Positions 43,378-52,121 of a stretch of DNA of 64,000 bases are shown here, piece after piece. The DNA lies in NCBI GenBank assembly GCA_045646905.1, contig JAZRLP010000022.1, positions 62,001 through 126,000 on the forward strand. The letters are read 5' to 3'. Each line of letters opens with the position of its first letter. Position 1 is the first letter of the stretch. The DNA is from RGIG4079 sp045646905 (GTDB lineage: Bacteria; Bacteroidota; Bacteroidia; Bacteroidales; Muribaculaceae). Below the pieces are notes generated by a model, which saw only the letters and a list, made by a program, of their open reading frames with translations, made no database searches and was not told the origin of the DNA. A program made the translations under genes and the position numbers.

Positions 43378-44462
43378 TATAAAGTCCCTTTGGTTGATGG
43401 TAGTGAATAATTATTTATGTCGCGGCTGATAGCCATTTTAATGGCACGAGCAAGAGCCTTGAATATGCCTTCGATTTTGTGGTGCTCGTTGGTGCCTTCG
43501 GCTCGAATAAATAAATTCATACGAGCGCTATCGCTGAGGCTTTTGAAGAAGTGAAGGAACATTTCGGTGGGCATTTCGCCAATTTTTTCGCGTTTAAAAT
43601 CGGCCTCCCACACGAGCCATGGGCGTCCACCAAAGTCGAGAGCCACAGTGCATAGACAATCGTCCATTGGTAGGGTAAATCCATATCGTTCGATGCCTCG
43701 TTTATCGCCAAGTGCTATGCGAAGAGCATCACCAAGAGCTATAGCTGTGTCTTCAATAGTGTGGTGCTCATCAACATGTAAATCACCGTTTACTTTAATG
43801 TTGAGATTCATTCCCGAGTGACGGCCTATTTGCTCAAGCATATGGTCAAAGAATCCCAATCCTGTTGAGATGTCGCATTTGCCCTCTCCGTCGAGCGATA
43901 ATTCAATGTCGATTTGAGTTTCGCTGGTGTTGCGAGTTACATGAGCACGGCGCTCATTGTCGAGCAAGAATTTGGCAATGTCATTCCACGACTTAAAAGC
44001 ATTTTCGTTGATAAAGATGCCTTTGCAACCAAGATTTTCGGCAAGTTTCATATCGCTTTGACGGTCACCGATAACCCATGAGTTTTCAAGGTCATAATTG
44101 CCTGTGAGATATTCGGTCAAGAGAGCTGTGCCGGGTTTGCGAGTAGGCTTGTTTTCATGTTCAAATGTGCGGTCGATGATGATATCATCAAACACAATTC
44201 CCTCCCCCTCAAGTGTTTTCAACATTTTATTGTGAGCAGGCCAAAAGGTGTCTTCGGGGAACGAGTCGGTGCCCAACCCATCTTGATTGGTAACCATCAC
44301 GAGTTTGTAGTTCAACCGAGTGGCAATAAGGTGCATGGCACGCAACACTCCGGGAAGAAATTCAAGTTTTTCGAGTGAGTCTACTTGATAGTCAACTGGG
44401 GGCTCTACGATGAGAGTGCCGTCGCGGTCGATAAATAATACTCGCTGTTTATCTTGAGCCAT
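43377..44462 (-). CDS. hisB: Bifunctional histidinol-phosphatase / imidazoleglycerol-phosphate dehydratase
   Basis: 361 residues, E. coli-type fusion. The N-terminal ~165 residues are a HAD phosphatase (FIDRDGTLIVEP, VMVTNQDGLG, WVIGDRQSDMKLAE). The C-terminal half is the IGP dehydratase (GLGFFDHMLEQIGRHS, DLHVDEHHTIEDTAIALGDA, NEHHKIEGIFKAL). Overlaps hisC by 14 bases. Catalyses steps 7 and 9 in histidine synthesis (numbered by the pathway reaction order). Confidence 0.95.
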   Translation of the reverse strand: MAQDKQRVLFIDRDGTLIVEPPVDYQVDSLEKLEFLPGVLRAMHLIATRLNYKLVMVTNQDGLGTDSFPEDTFWPAHNKMLKTLEGEGIVFDDIIIDRTFEHENKPTRKPGTALLTEYLTGNYDLENSWVIGDRQSDMKLAENLGCKGIFINENAFKSWNDIAKFLLDNERRAHVTRNTSETQIDIELSLDGEGKCDISTGLGFFDHMLEQIGRHSGMNLNIKVNGDLHVDEHHTIEDTAIALGDALRIALGDKRGIERYGFTLPMDDCLCTVALDFGGRPWLVWEADFKREKIGEMPTEMFLHFFKSLSDSARMNLFIRAEGTNEHHKIEGIFKALARAIKMAISRDINNYSLPSTKGTL

Positions 44463-45486
44463 ATTCTTGTAATTTTTCTATTAGTAATTGATTTTCCTCG
44501 TCACTACCTACAGTGATACGCAAGCAGTTGCCACAAAGATGCACACGAGAGCGATTGCGTACTATCACGCCTCCGTCGCGAAGATAAGCATAAATAGCAT
44601 TGGCATTGGATACTTGCACAAGCACAAAGTTGGCGTCAGAAGGGTATATTTTCTCTACAACATCGAGCATAGCCATTTCGGCCACAAGGGTATTGCGCGC
44701 ATCAAGTATTTCGGCAGTGACGCGATTGATGTTGTCAATGTCATCAAGAACCTTGAGAGCTTGTCGTTGAGTGAGAATGTTGATGTTGTAGGGGTATTTT
44801 ACTTTGTTGTAAATATCGATAATCTCTTGTGATGCATATGATACACCCAATCTCATTGCTGCACTTGCCCATGCTTTTGAGAATGTTTGCATCACTATCA
44901 TGCGAGGAAATTCATCAAGAAACTCTACCATTGAGCCTTTGGGCGAAAAGTCGATATATGCTTCATCTATAACGGTTATTCCATTAAATCGTGAACATAA
45001 TTCGCGCAACTGTTCGCGAGGGAATGCGTTGCCAGTAGGGTTGTTGGGAGTGCATATCCACAATATCTTGGTATTTTGGTCGGTGGCATTAAGTACGGCA
45101 TCAACATTGAGTGTGAAATCATCGTTTAGACTCACCTCGCGATACTCTACATCATTGATGTCGGCACACACTTGATACATTCCATATGTGGGTTTGAGTG
45201 CAACAACATTGTCAATGCCAGGACGACAAAATACACGATAAGCAATGTCGATACATTCGTCGCTACCCACGCCGAGGAATATGCGTGTGGCATCAACACC
45301 ACGAATTGCCCCTAATCGCTCTTTAACCTCCCATTGTAGTGGATCGGGGTAACGATTGAGTCCTTCAATGCGACTATTTTCGTTAGCATCGAGCCATGCA
45401 CGAGCCTCGCCCGTAAATTCGTTGCGAGCGCATGTGTATGGTTCAAGATTCCATATGTTTGGTCTAACTAATTCTTTTAGTGACAT
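44449..45486 (-). CDS. hisC: Histidinol-phosphate aminotransferase
   Basis: 345 residues, PLP fold-type I. Key stretches: WICTPNNPTGNAF, VIDEAYIDFS and QTFSKAWASAAMRLG, the last with the PLP lysine. Converts imidazole acetol phosphate to histidinol phosphate. Lies between hisD (8 bases) and hisB (overlap). Confidence 0.95.
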   Translation of the reverse strand: MSLKELVRPNIWNLEPYTCARNEFTGEARAWLDANENSRIEGLNRYPDPLQWEVKERLGAIRGVDATRIFLGVGSDECIDIAYRVFCRPGIDNVVALKPTYGMYQVCADINDVEYREVSLNDDFTLNVDAVLNATDQNTKILWICTPNNPTGNAFPREQLRELCSRFNGITVIDEAYIDFSPKGSMVEFLDEFPRMIVMQTFSKAWASAAMRLGVSYASQEIIDIYNKVKYPYNINILTQRQALKVLDDIDNINRVTAEILDARNTLVAEMAMLDVVEKIYPSDANFVLVQVSNANAIYAYLRDGGVIVRNRSRVHLCGNCLRITVGSDEENQLLIEKLQEYGSR

Positions 45487-45494
45487 ATCTTATA

Positions 45495-46784
45495 TCAGTT
45501 GTTTTCTAATGATTTAATGCGCAATGTCATTGCCATTTTGTGAGCATATAAATCTTCATTCTCGGCCATTACTTCAACCGCACGGCCTATTGATGCTATA
45601 CCTTGAGGAGTGAGTTCTTGGAAGGTGATTTTTTTTGTGAAACTATCGAGGTTCACACCACTATAGGTGCGAGCATAACCCGAAGTGGGCAATGTGTGGT
45701 TAGTCCCCGAAGCATAGTCTCCTGCACTTTCGGGTGAGTATGGTCCCACGAATACCGAACCAGCATTTTTTACCTTTGATGCTAAATTCCAAGCATCTTT
45801 ATGGTTGATTATGAGGTGTTCTGGTGCATAATGATTAGAAAAATCCATTACCTCATCATCGTTGCTCAATAGAATCATGCGACTGTGACTCAATGATTTT
45901 TCCATCATTTCACGGCGTGGCAATACTTGTAACAAATTTTCTATTTCAATAGGTAATTGTTTAAGTAGTTTCTCCGACGAGGTAACAAGTATTGATTGGC
46001 TATCGGGGCCATGTTCGGCTTGCGAAAGAAAATCTGATGCTACGAATGCCGCGTTGGCGTTTTCATCGGCAATAACAAGCACCTCCGATGGCCCAGCAGG
46101 CATGTCGATTGACACATTCCCTTCGCTCACTTGGCGTTTAGCCTCGGTGACAAATCGATTTCCTGGACCAAATATTTTATATACGGCAGGGATTGTTTCA
46201 GTGCCGTAGGCCATTGCTGCTATCGCTTGTGCTCCTCCAGTTTTGAATATGCGATTCACGCCTGCCACACTTGCAGCATAGAGGATGGCTGGGTGTACTT
46301 TCCCATCTTTGCCCGAGGGAGTGCAGAAAATAATCTCCTCGCAACCAGCTATCACGGCAGGTACGGCAAGCATCAACACGGTTGAGAATAGGGGAGAGTT
46401 GCCCCCTGGGACATATAACCCAACTTTTGAAATGGGAACTTGGCGTTGAATGCACTTCACGCCAGGTGCAGTTTCAACTTGCACCTCGGTTGCTTGCACT
46501 TTGTGGAATGATTCAATGTTTTTACGAGCAATATTGATTGCTTCTTTTAGTTCATTGCTCACAAGTGATGCTGCCTCGTCAATTTCCTCCTTGGTTACAG
46601 CAAGAGAGTCGAGCGTAGCGCCAGTGAATCGTTGCTCATATTCTTTCACTGCATTGTCGCCTCGTTGAGCCACATTGGTAATAATGTCGGCTACGATTGC
46701 TTTCACCTCATTGGCTTTATCGGCCAATGCTCGTTGCGAAAGTTGTTCCCAAGTGTCGCGTGATGGATATTTTATTATTTCCAT
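45495..46784 (-). CDS. hisD: Histidinol dehydrogenase
   Basis: 429 residues. Family signatures PISKVGLYVPGGNSPLFST, KIFGPGNRFVTEAKRQVS, SEVLVIADENA, AEHGPDSQSI, and the zinc-ligand region ASGTNHTLPTSGYARTYSGV are present. Performs the last two oxidations to histidine with NAD. Follows hisG by 21 bases. Confidence 0.95.
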   Translation of the reverse strand: MEIIKYPSRDTWEQLSQRALADKANEVKAIVADIITNVAQRGDNAVKEYEQRFTGATLDSLAVTKEEIDEAASLVSNELKEAINIARKNIESFHKVQATEVQVETAPGVKCIQRQVPISKVGLYVPGGNSPLFSTVLMLAVPAVIAGCEEIIFCTPSGKDGKVHPAILYAASVAGVNRIFKTGGAQAIAAMAYGTETIPAVYKIFGPGNRFVTEAKRQVSEGNVSIDMPAGPSEVLVIADENANAAFVASDFLSQAEHGPDSQSILVTSSEKLLKQLPIEIENLLQVLPRREMMEKSLSHSRMILLSNDDEVMDFSNHYAPEHLIINHKDAWNLASKVKNAGSVFVGPYSPESAGDYASGTNHTLPTSGYARTYSGVNLDSFTKKITFQELTPQGIASIGRAVEVMAENEDLYAHKMAMTLRIKSLENN

Positions 46785-46805
46785 TATTGGCGTGTTGAAG
46801 AGTGA

Positions 46806-47672
46806 TTATAAAACCATTTTTTCGATGTCGAGAGCAAGGATGCCTTCAGCGCCTGCGTTACGCAATTTACCCACGATTTCCCAAAAGCGTTTTTCTTCCA
46901 ATGCGGTGTGAACCGAACACCAATCAGCATTGGCAAGAGATAGCACTGTGGGGCTCTTGATGCCAGGTAGTACGGCTAACACATCATCGAGTTTCTCGCG
47001 TGGCACATTCATCAAAATATATTTTTTGCCGTCGGCTGCTTTTACAGCATCGAAACGGAATAGAAGCTCATCAAGAATTGCTTGCTTTTCTTCCGAGAGT
47101 TGTTGCTTTTTAGAGCCGATAAGTACTGCTTGGCTATCAAGCACTTTTTCAACTTCAACAAGGTTGTTGCTCACAAGTGTTGAGCCCGATGAAACGATGT
47201 CGAAGATGCCATCGGCAAGACCTATGCCAGGAGCAATTTCAACCGAACCAGTAATCACATGTATATCGGCATTGATATTATTTTCTTTGAGGAATTTTTC
47301 GAGAATTACGGGATATGAAGTCGCGATTTTGCGATTGTTAAACCATTCAACTCCATTGTATTCAATGCGTTTAGGGATAGCAAGTGAAAGTCGGCATTTG
47401 CTAAAACCAAGTTCCTTGATTATTTCCACCGCTTTATCTTTTTCAAGCACTTCATTTAATCCTACGATACCGATGTCGGCAGTACCCATTGCAACCGATT
47501 CGGGAATATCATCATCGCGAAGAAATAGCAGTTCTACAGGGAAATTGCGAGAGGGAACGAGAAGAGTGCGTTTTACCGAAGTCATTTTTACACCAGCCTC
47601 CGAGAGCAATTCCATTGTTTCCTCATATAAGCGGCCTTTTGATTGTACCGCAATTCTAAGTTTTGTTTCCAT
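46806..47672 (-). CDS. hisG: ATP phosphoribosyltransferase, long form
   Basis: 288 residues: the long, self-sufficient form with a C-terminal regulatory domain, so no HisZ is needed. AVQSKGRLYEE at the start, IGIVGLNEVLEKDKAVEI in the middle, and DGIFDIVSSGSTLVSNNLVEV for the PRPP-binding loop. First structural gene of the his operon, 174 bases downstream of the hisL start, behind the attenuator. Feedback inhibition by histidine is expected from the domain. Confidence 0.95.
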   Translation of the reverse strand: METKLRIAVQSKGRLYEETMELLSEAGVKMTSVKRTLLVPSRNFPVELLFLRDDDIPESVAMGTADIGIVGLNEVLEKDKAVEIIKELGFSKCRLSLAIPKRIEYNGVEWFNNRKIATSYPVILEKFLKENNINADIHVITGSVEIAPGIGLADGIFDIVSSGSTLVSNNLVEVEKVLDSQAVLIGSKKQQLSEEKQAILDELLFRFDAVKAADGKKYILMNVPREKLDDVLAVLPGIKSPTVLSLANADWCSVHTALEEKRFWEIVGKLRNAGAEGILALDIEKMVL

Positions 47673-47705
47673 TGTTATATGTCGTTTATTATTATTTTCT
47701 AATTT

Positions 47706-47738
47706 AAAAAGCCGGTTACCAATTAAGGAAGCCGGCTC
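47706..47738 (-). terminator. his attenuator terminator
   Basis: Between hisL and hisG. Minus strand AGCCGGCTTCC and GGTAACCGGCT form a stem (nine of eleven pairs) with a six-base loop, followed by TTTTT. About 60 bases after the leader peptide stop and 34 before the hisG ATG. Confidence 0.75.
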
Positions 47739-47796
47739 GGTATTTTGTATTATTTAAATCATGTTTATTTGCACACAACACACTACCACGCTTCCA

Positions 47797-47844
47797 TTAT
47801 AGAGCGAAATGATGATAATGATGATGTGTCATGTTAAAAGTCAT
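47797..47844 (-). CDS. hisL: Histidine leader peptide
   Basis: A 15-residue frame on the minus strand reads MTFNMTHHHYHHFAL and stop, five His in a stretch of six codons. It is about 30 bases downstream of a full promoter and followed by a terminator and then hisG. This is the layout of his attenuation: ribosome stalling at scarce histidyl-tRNA would prevent terminator formation. Not detected by usual length cut-offs. No annotation was available; identification is from reading the frame. Confidence 0.85.
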   Translation of the reverse strand: MTFNMTHHHYHHFAL

Positions 47845-47873
47845 GTTTTTGTGATAAATTTTAATCTTTTGTG

Positions 47874-47904
47874 CAAAGATACAAACTTTTTGTTATTAAT
47901 GCAA
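47874..47904 (-). promoter_or_regulatory. his operon promoter
   Basis: Minus strand TATCTTTG at 47881-47874 matches TAnnTTTG fully; a TTG (-33 like) at 47904-47902 is 20 bases upstream. The leader start follows 29 bases later. Confidence 0.65.
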
Positions 47905-48047
47905 TACTTTTTGTGGAAAAATGACAAAATTGTAATGCTATATAGGTTGAAAACGATAGTTTACTTGTAAAAAACGCTTTAAAATTGATTTAACAAATGA
48001 CTTATTGGGGTTTAGACAATAAAAATAGATTCAAATCTATGCGAATA

Positions 48048-48515
48048 TTAGTCCTTTTCAATGGTGACTTTGGTGCCTACTTTTACAAGTTTTACGAGTT
48101 TGAGCATTTCGTCGTTGTGAATGCGCACGCAACCACTGCTTGTGCGAGTGCCTATGAGTTCGGGATAGCATGTGCCGTGAATGCCTATCATAGTGGTGAT
48201 AGGAGTTTTAAGTCGAAGGAAGTATGGCCCGTAAGCACCTTTGATTTTTCCCTTGCCATCTTTGAAATCCCATGTCCATTGTGAAGAGGGTTGTATCATA
48301 TTGATTTTGAATGTACCTTCGGGCGTTTTGTTGTCGCCTCGGCGAGTTTTGTTGCCGAAGTTTCGGCCACAACTTATCTTGGTTTTAAGAAGAATACTAT
48401 CGCTATCGTTATACACGGTGAGCGTCATCTCTTTTTTTGAGACAACGATGCGGTTTTCGGCAACGATGGTTGATGCAATAAATATTGCGAAAATAAGAAT
48501 TAGAAATTTACGCAT
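48048..48515 (-). CDS. Periplasmic L,D-transpeptidase (YkuD family)
   Basis: 155 residues with a signal peptide. The YkuD motif is present: IGIHGTCYPELIGTRTSSGC then VRI, with the catalytic Cys in SSGCVR and its His in HGT. Such enzymes crosslink peptidoglycan stems or attach lipoproteins to it. Preceded by a lipoprotein gene 7 bases upstream, likely co-transcribed. Confidence 0.9.
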   Translation of the reverse strand: MRKFLILIFAIFIASTIVAENRIVVSKKEMTLTVYNDSDSILLKTKISCGRNFGNKTRRGDNKTPEGTFKINMIQPSSQWTWDFKDGKGKIKGAYGPYFLRLKTPITTMIGIHGTCYPELIGTRTSSGCVRIHNDEMLKLVKLVKVGTKVTIEKD

Positions 48516-48522
48516 TTGAATT

Positions 48523-49044
48523 CTATTTTTCTAATTTGTCAATGTTGGGTGATGCTATTTCAATGAGTTTGTTTGCCCTACGAGTAACTGCTTTGATTTG
48601 ATTTTTAAAATCATCTCCTTTAGGCCCTTTGGCAATGGAATCAATTATGGAAATTGCCATTTTTCCTATATTGGTGGCTTCTTCGTTTGAAATAGAGTCG
48701 TTTTTGAGGTCGGCCGATGCTTTGTCAATCATCTCATTTATTGAGATAAGTTGGTCTTTTATCCCTTTCTTTGTCATGTCAACTACGGTCGAAGGCTCAA
48801 ATTCAGGTAGATTCTCTTCAATTGTTGAATCAACGGCAATGCTGTCAATAGCAATGGTATCGGTTGCAATGCTATCAACACTAAAGATCGTATCAATAAT
48901 TGCAAGAGAATCAATGCTGTCATTTATCGCACCAGTGTTTGGTGCCGATTCGCTCGAACAGGTGCAACTATAGGCTAATGAAAGAAAAACAATAGAGCCT
49001 ATCGTTTTAGACAATAGGCAAATGTGTCGCATGCGATAATTCAT
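48523..49044 (-). CDS. Hypothetical lipoprotein with Asp/Ser/Ile/Ala repeats
   Basis: 173 residues, lipobox LAYSC (Cys27). Residues ~40-80 are a low-complexity repeat of D[ST]IA units (for example SIATDTIAIDSIAVDST), followed by a helical C-terminal region (LISINEMIDKASADL). Probably a peptidoglycan- or envelope-associated lipoprotein; function not recognised. Translated just before an L,D-transpeptidase. Confidence 0.7.
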   Translation of the reverse strand: MNYRMRHICLLSKTIGSIVFLSLAYSCTCSSESAPNTGAINDSIDSLAIIDTIFSVDSIATDTIAIDSIAVDSTIEENLPEFEPSTVVDMTKKGIKDQLISINEMIDKASADLKNDSISNEEATNIGKMAISIIDSIAKGPKGDDFKNQIKAVTRRANKLIEIASPNIDKLEK

Positions 49045-49116
49045 CGTTTATTTATTTTAGGAGGCAAAAATAAGCCGATTTTATGTGATTAACAAATTAT
49101 GATAAAATAAATTGTT

Positions 49117-49124
49117 TAACTTTG
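49117..49124 (+). promoter_or_regulatory. -7 promoter box for prmC
   Basis: TAACTTTG, full match to TAnnTTTG, 16 bases before the TTG start. Confidence 0.55.
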
Positions 49125-49140
49125 TAGAAAATAAAATGTT

Positions 49141-49998
49141 TTGACACTTAAAGAAACCATAAAAGAAATAAAACAGCGTCTTGCGCCTGTGGTTGGTGAG
49201 CGAGAGGTTTATTGGATGACTCGCGACATTATGGAGCATGTGAAGGGTTATTCCGAGGTTGATATGCTCATTAAAGCCGATGAGGAGTTGAGCGATTTTA
49301 TTGAAAGCCAAGTGTTGTCAATAGTGTGCCGAGTAGAACAAGGAGAACCTTTGCAACAAGTGTTGGGTTGGGCACGCTTTTGTGGAAATAGATTTAAAGT
49401 TACTCGCGACACTCTCATTCCTCGTCCCGAAACGCAAGAGTTGGTTGATATGATTATATCGCGCCATGGCGATGAAAAAGACTTGCGAGTGATGGATGTT
49501 GGTACCGGGTCGGGGTGTATTGCAATCACTCTTGCCCGAGGATTGAAATTTGCACAAGTGAGTGCGATTGATATTTCGCAACAGGCTCTTGATGTTGCAC
49601 GCGAGAATGCCAAGTCGCTCAAAACACGAGTGAATTTTGAATGTCGTGATGCGTTGTCGTTGTCTCCAAAACGAGGAGAGAAATATGATATTATAGTGAG
49701 TAATCCCCCATATATTGCCGATAGCGAGCGCAAGGATATGGAACGCTCGGTGCTTGACTATGAGCCATCGTCGGCACTATTTGTCCCCGATGATGATGCG
49801 TTGCGTTTTTATCGAGCTATTGCAGAGTGGGGTAAAGCAGTCCTTGTCCCCGGGGGATATATTTATTATGAGATAAATCCTCTTTTTGTCCAAGAAATGG
49901 TGTCAATGATGTATAGCTTGGGATATAAAGATATAGAGGTGATAGAGGATATGCAAGCTCGCAATCGAATGCTTCGTGCGCACTTACCCAAAGTATAG
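49141..49998 (+). CDS. prmC: Peptide chain release factor glutamine methyltransferase
   Basis: 285 residues from a TTG start; no ATG or GTG in frame upstream fits. Methylates the GGQ glutamine of release factors. SAM-binding VMDVGTGSGCIAITLARG and the catalytic NPPY (VSNPPYIADSE) are intact, with an N-terminal helical domain ending WARFCGNRF. First of prmC-recX-comF, spaced by 6 bases. Confidence 0.93.
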   Translation: MTLKETIKEIKQRLAPVVGEREVYWMTRDIMEHVKGYSEVDMLIKADEELSDFIESQVLSIVCRVEQGEPLQQVLGWARFCGNRFKVTRDTLIPRPETQELVDMIISRHGDEKDLRVMDVGTGSGCIAITLARGLKFAQVSAIDISQQALDVARENAKSLKTRVNFECRDALSLSPKRGEKYDIIVSNPPYIADSERKDMERSVLDYEPSSALFVPDDDALRFYRAIAEWGKAVLVPGGYIYYEINPLFVQEMVSMMYSLGYKDIEVIEDMQARNRMLRAHLPKV

Positions 49999-50004
49999 GC
50001 AGAT

Positions 50005-50490
50005 ATGGAAGAGAGGCGAAAAAAAGTAGTCAAACCTCAAGATGCGTTGTTGCGATTAGAAACATTGTGTGCACAGGCCGAGCAATGTACCTATGACTTG
50101 CGGGTAAAACTATATCGTTGGGGGCTTTCATCGACCGATAGCTCTAAAATAATCAAACAGTTGATTGATACACGATTTGTTGATGATGCACGCTTTGCCG
50201 TGGCTTATTGTCGTGACAAGTATCGATTTAATCGTTGGGGAAGGCTGAAAATAGTTTATGGACTGCGAGCAAAACAAATTTCGAGTCATGACATTCAAGA
50301 GGCTCTCAATACCATTGACGATGATGAATACGCTGAAATACTACTGTCGGTAATAAAGTCAAAGGCCAAGACTATAAAGGATGTGGATACCTATGATGGC
50401 CGAACAAAATTATTCCGTTATGCGGCTTCGCGAGGTTATGAATCATCGCTCATTGCCCAAATAATAAAAAATCAAAGTTCATGGACTTAA
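50005..50490 (+). CDS. recX: RecX-family regulatory protein
   Basis: 161 residues, all alpha. Three repeated helical units with motifs LRVKLYRWGL, ARFAVAYCRDKYRFNRWGRL and LFRYAASRGYESSLIAQII, the last two the clearest RecX signatures. It would inhibit or modulate RecA filaments. The gene overlaps comF by ten bases; recA itself is not in the window. Confidence 0.85.
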   Translation: MEERRKKVVKPQDALLRLETLCAQAEQCTYDLRVKLYRWGLSSTDSSKIIKQLIDTRFVDDARFAVAYCRDKYRFNRWGRLKIVYGLRAKQISSHDIQEALNTIDDDEYAEILLSVIKSKAKTIKDVDTYDGRTKLFRYAASRGYESSLIAQIIKNQSSWT

Positions 50491-51191
50491 TGTGGCTAAA
50501 AGAGTGGGGCGATGATGCATTGAGGGTAATATTTCCTAAAGTGTGTGAGGTGTGTGGCCGTTCATTGTCGCGGGGTGAAGAGTTGCTATGTCTTCATTGC
50601 GATTTAGACCTTCCACGAACACGATTGCATGAGGAGTCATTTAATGTATTGCATCAGCGATTGGCTGGAAAGGCTCCTATTGAAAAGGCAACAGGATATT
50701 TTTATTATTATCGTGGTAGTGATTATGCCAAATTATTGCAGCGAGCAAAGTATAATAATCGGCCCGTAATAATTGAAAAATTGGCACATCGATATGTAAG
50801 AGAACTCAAAGGAACATCTTTTTTTGATGATATAGATGTGGTTGTAGCAGTGCCTATGCATTGGTTTAAAAAGCTGCGTCGTGGATATAATCAAAGTGAG
50901 GTTATGGCAAATGCAATTTCGCGAGCATCGGGGATAAAACTAAAACAAATTCTTGTAGCAAAGCGTGGACATAAAACCCAAACTCGCAAAAATCGTTTTG
51001 AGCGATGGCAAAATACCAAAGATATTTATGATGTGAAATCAATAGCTGGATTAGAGGGGAAGCATGTGCTAATTGTAGATGATATTGTCACTACTGGAGC
51101 CACTATATTGGCTTGTTGCGAAGCTCTACATCGCAAATCCCCCACAACACGCATTAGCGTGTTGTCTATAGGAGTCACGCATTTGCAATAA
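50481..51191 (+). CDS. ComF-family phosphoribosyltransferase
   Basis: 236 residues. An N-terminal zinc-ribbon (CEVCGRSLSRGEELLCLHC) precedes a phosphoribosyltransferase fold with VLIVDDIVTTGATI and VAVPMHWFKKLRRGYNQS. These features match ComF/GntX proteins associated with DNA uptake or nucleotide salvage; exact reaction unknown. Last gene of the prmC operon, convergent with murI. Confidence 0.88.
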   Translation: MDLMWLKEWGDDALRVIFPKVCEVCGRSLSRGEELLCLHCDLDLPRTRLHEESFNVLHQRLAGKAPIEKATGYFYYYRGSDYAKLLQRAKYNNRPVIIEKLAHRYVRELKGTSFFDDIDVVVAVPMHWFKKLRRGYNQSEVMANAISRASGIKLKQILVAKRGHKTQTRKNRFERWQNTKDIYDVKSIAGLEGKHVLIVDDIVTTGATILACCEALHRKSPTTRISVLSIGVTHLQ

Positions 51192-51198
51192 TAAAAGA

Positions 51199-52038
51199 TT
51201 ATTTTAATTCGATTTGAGTGGCTGAGATGGGGCGATTGAGGAAGATGCTTGCCATTTCGGCAAATTTTGTTGCGTTCTCGGTTGTGAGATATTGTGTGTT
51301 TCCTCCTCGGGTGCAACGAGCATCCATCTCGGGATGACGACGCATATAGTCAACAAGACTATCTGCTATAATTTCGCCTTGTTTTATCACTTGAGCCGAT
51401 TGTGGCACATATTGGCGTATTTTGTCATACAACAAAGGGTAGTGAGTGCATGCAAGTAGCACGGTGTCAATGTCGGCTTGTTGTGCAAATAGGTTGTCAA
51501 CTTCTTGTTTTACGAAATAGTCGGCGCCAGGCTTGTCGGCCTCACGATTTTCGACCAACGGTACCCACATAGGGCAACCATTGCCATAGGTGTGGAAGGT
51601 GGGGTGAAGTTTGGCAATCTCAATGTTGTAGGATTGGCTTTGTATAGTGCCAGGAGTGCCAAATACACCTATGTTACCGTTCTTAGAGAGTTCTCCTACT
51701 TTTTCAACCGTTGGGCGAATGACACCAAGCACACGACGATTAGGGTCGATGAGTGGAAGGTCTTTTTGTTGGATAGAGCGAAGTGCTTTTGCCGATGCCG
51801 TGTTGCAAGCGAGTATTACAAGATGGCATCCTTGCTCAAAAAGATAGTTGACTGCTTGAAGTGTGAAACGATAAACGATGTCAAATGAACGAGTTCCATA
51901 GGGCGCACGAGCATTGTCACCCAAATATATGTAGTCATAATTGGGCATCATGCGTTGAATCTCATTCAATATGGTCAATCCACCATATCCCGAGTCAAAC
52001 ACTCCTATTGGTCCAGGGCAATCGTTTAATTGTTTCAT
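51199..52038 (-). CDS. murI: Glutamate racemase
   Basis: 279 residues. Makes D-glutamate for peptidoglycan. Catalytic cysteines lie in VILACNTASAKAL and LLACTHYPLLY, and the N-terminal GVFDSGYGGLTIL is diagnostic. A promoter directly before the ATG gives a leaderless mRNA; the terminator at 52101-52076 isolates it from the Skp gene upstream. Confidence 0.95.
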   Translation of the reverse strand: MKQLNDCPGPIGVFDSGYGGLTILNEIQRMMPNYDYIYLGDNARAPYGTRSFDIVYRFTLQAVNYLFEQGCHLVILACNTASAKALRSIQQKDLPLIDPNRRVLGVIRPTVEKVGELSKNGNIGVFGTPGTIQSQSYNIEIAKLHPTFHTYGNGCPMWVPLVENREADKPGADYFVKQEVDNLFAQQADIDTVLLACTHYPLLYDKIRQYVPQSAQVIKQGEIIADSLVDYMRRHPEMDARCTRGGNTQYLTTENATKFAEMASIFLNRPISATQIELK

Positions 52039-52042
52039 ACTG

Positions 52043-52050
52043 CAAATTTA
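52043..52050 (-). promoter_or_regulatory. -7 promoter box for murI (leaderless)
   Basis: Minus strand TAAATTTG then CAGT then ATG: the box ends four bases before the start codon. Confidence 0.6.
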
Positions 52051-52075
52051 TGAAATCTACTTTAGATAAACAAAA

Positions 52076-52101
52076 AACGGATAGAGCAATGTCTATCCGT
52101 T
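52076..52101 (-). terminator. Terminator between the third Skp gene and murI
   Basis: AACGGATAGA pairs with TCTATCCGTT, loop of six, T6 run after it on the minus strand; 20 bases past the stop at 52122. Confidence 0.8.
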
Positions 52102-52121
52102 GAGGTATATGAGATGTTTTA

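Noticed and set aside
46930..47757. 275-residue plus-strand frame over hisG
   Set aside because: Ser/Arg-rich shadow of hisG with no motif; hisG in the opposite strand is intact.
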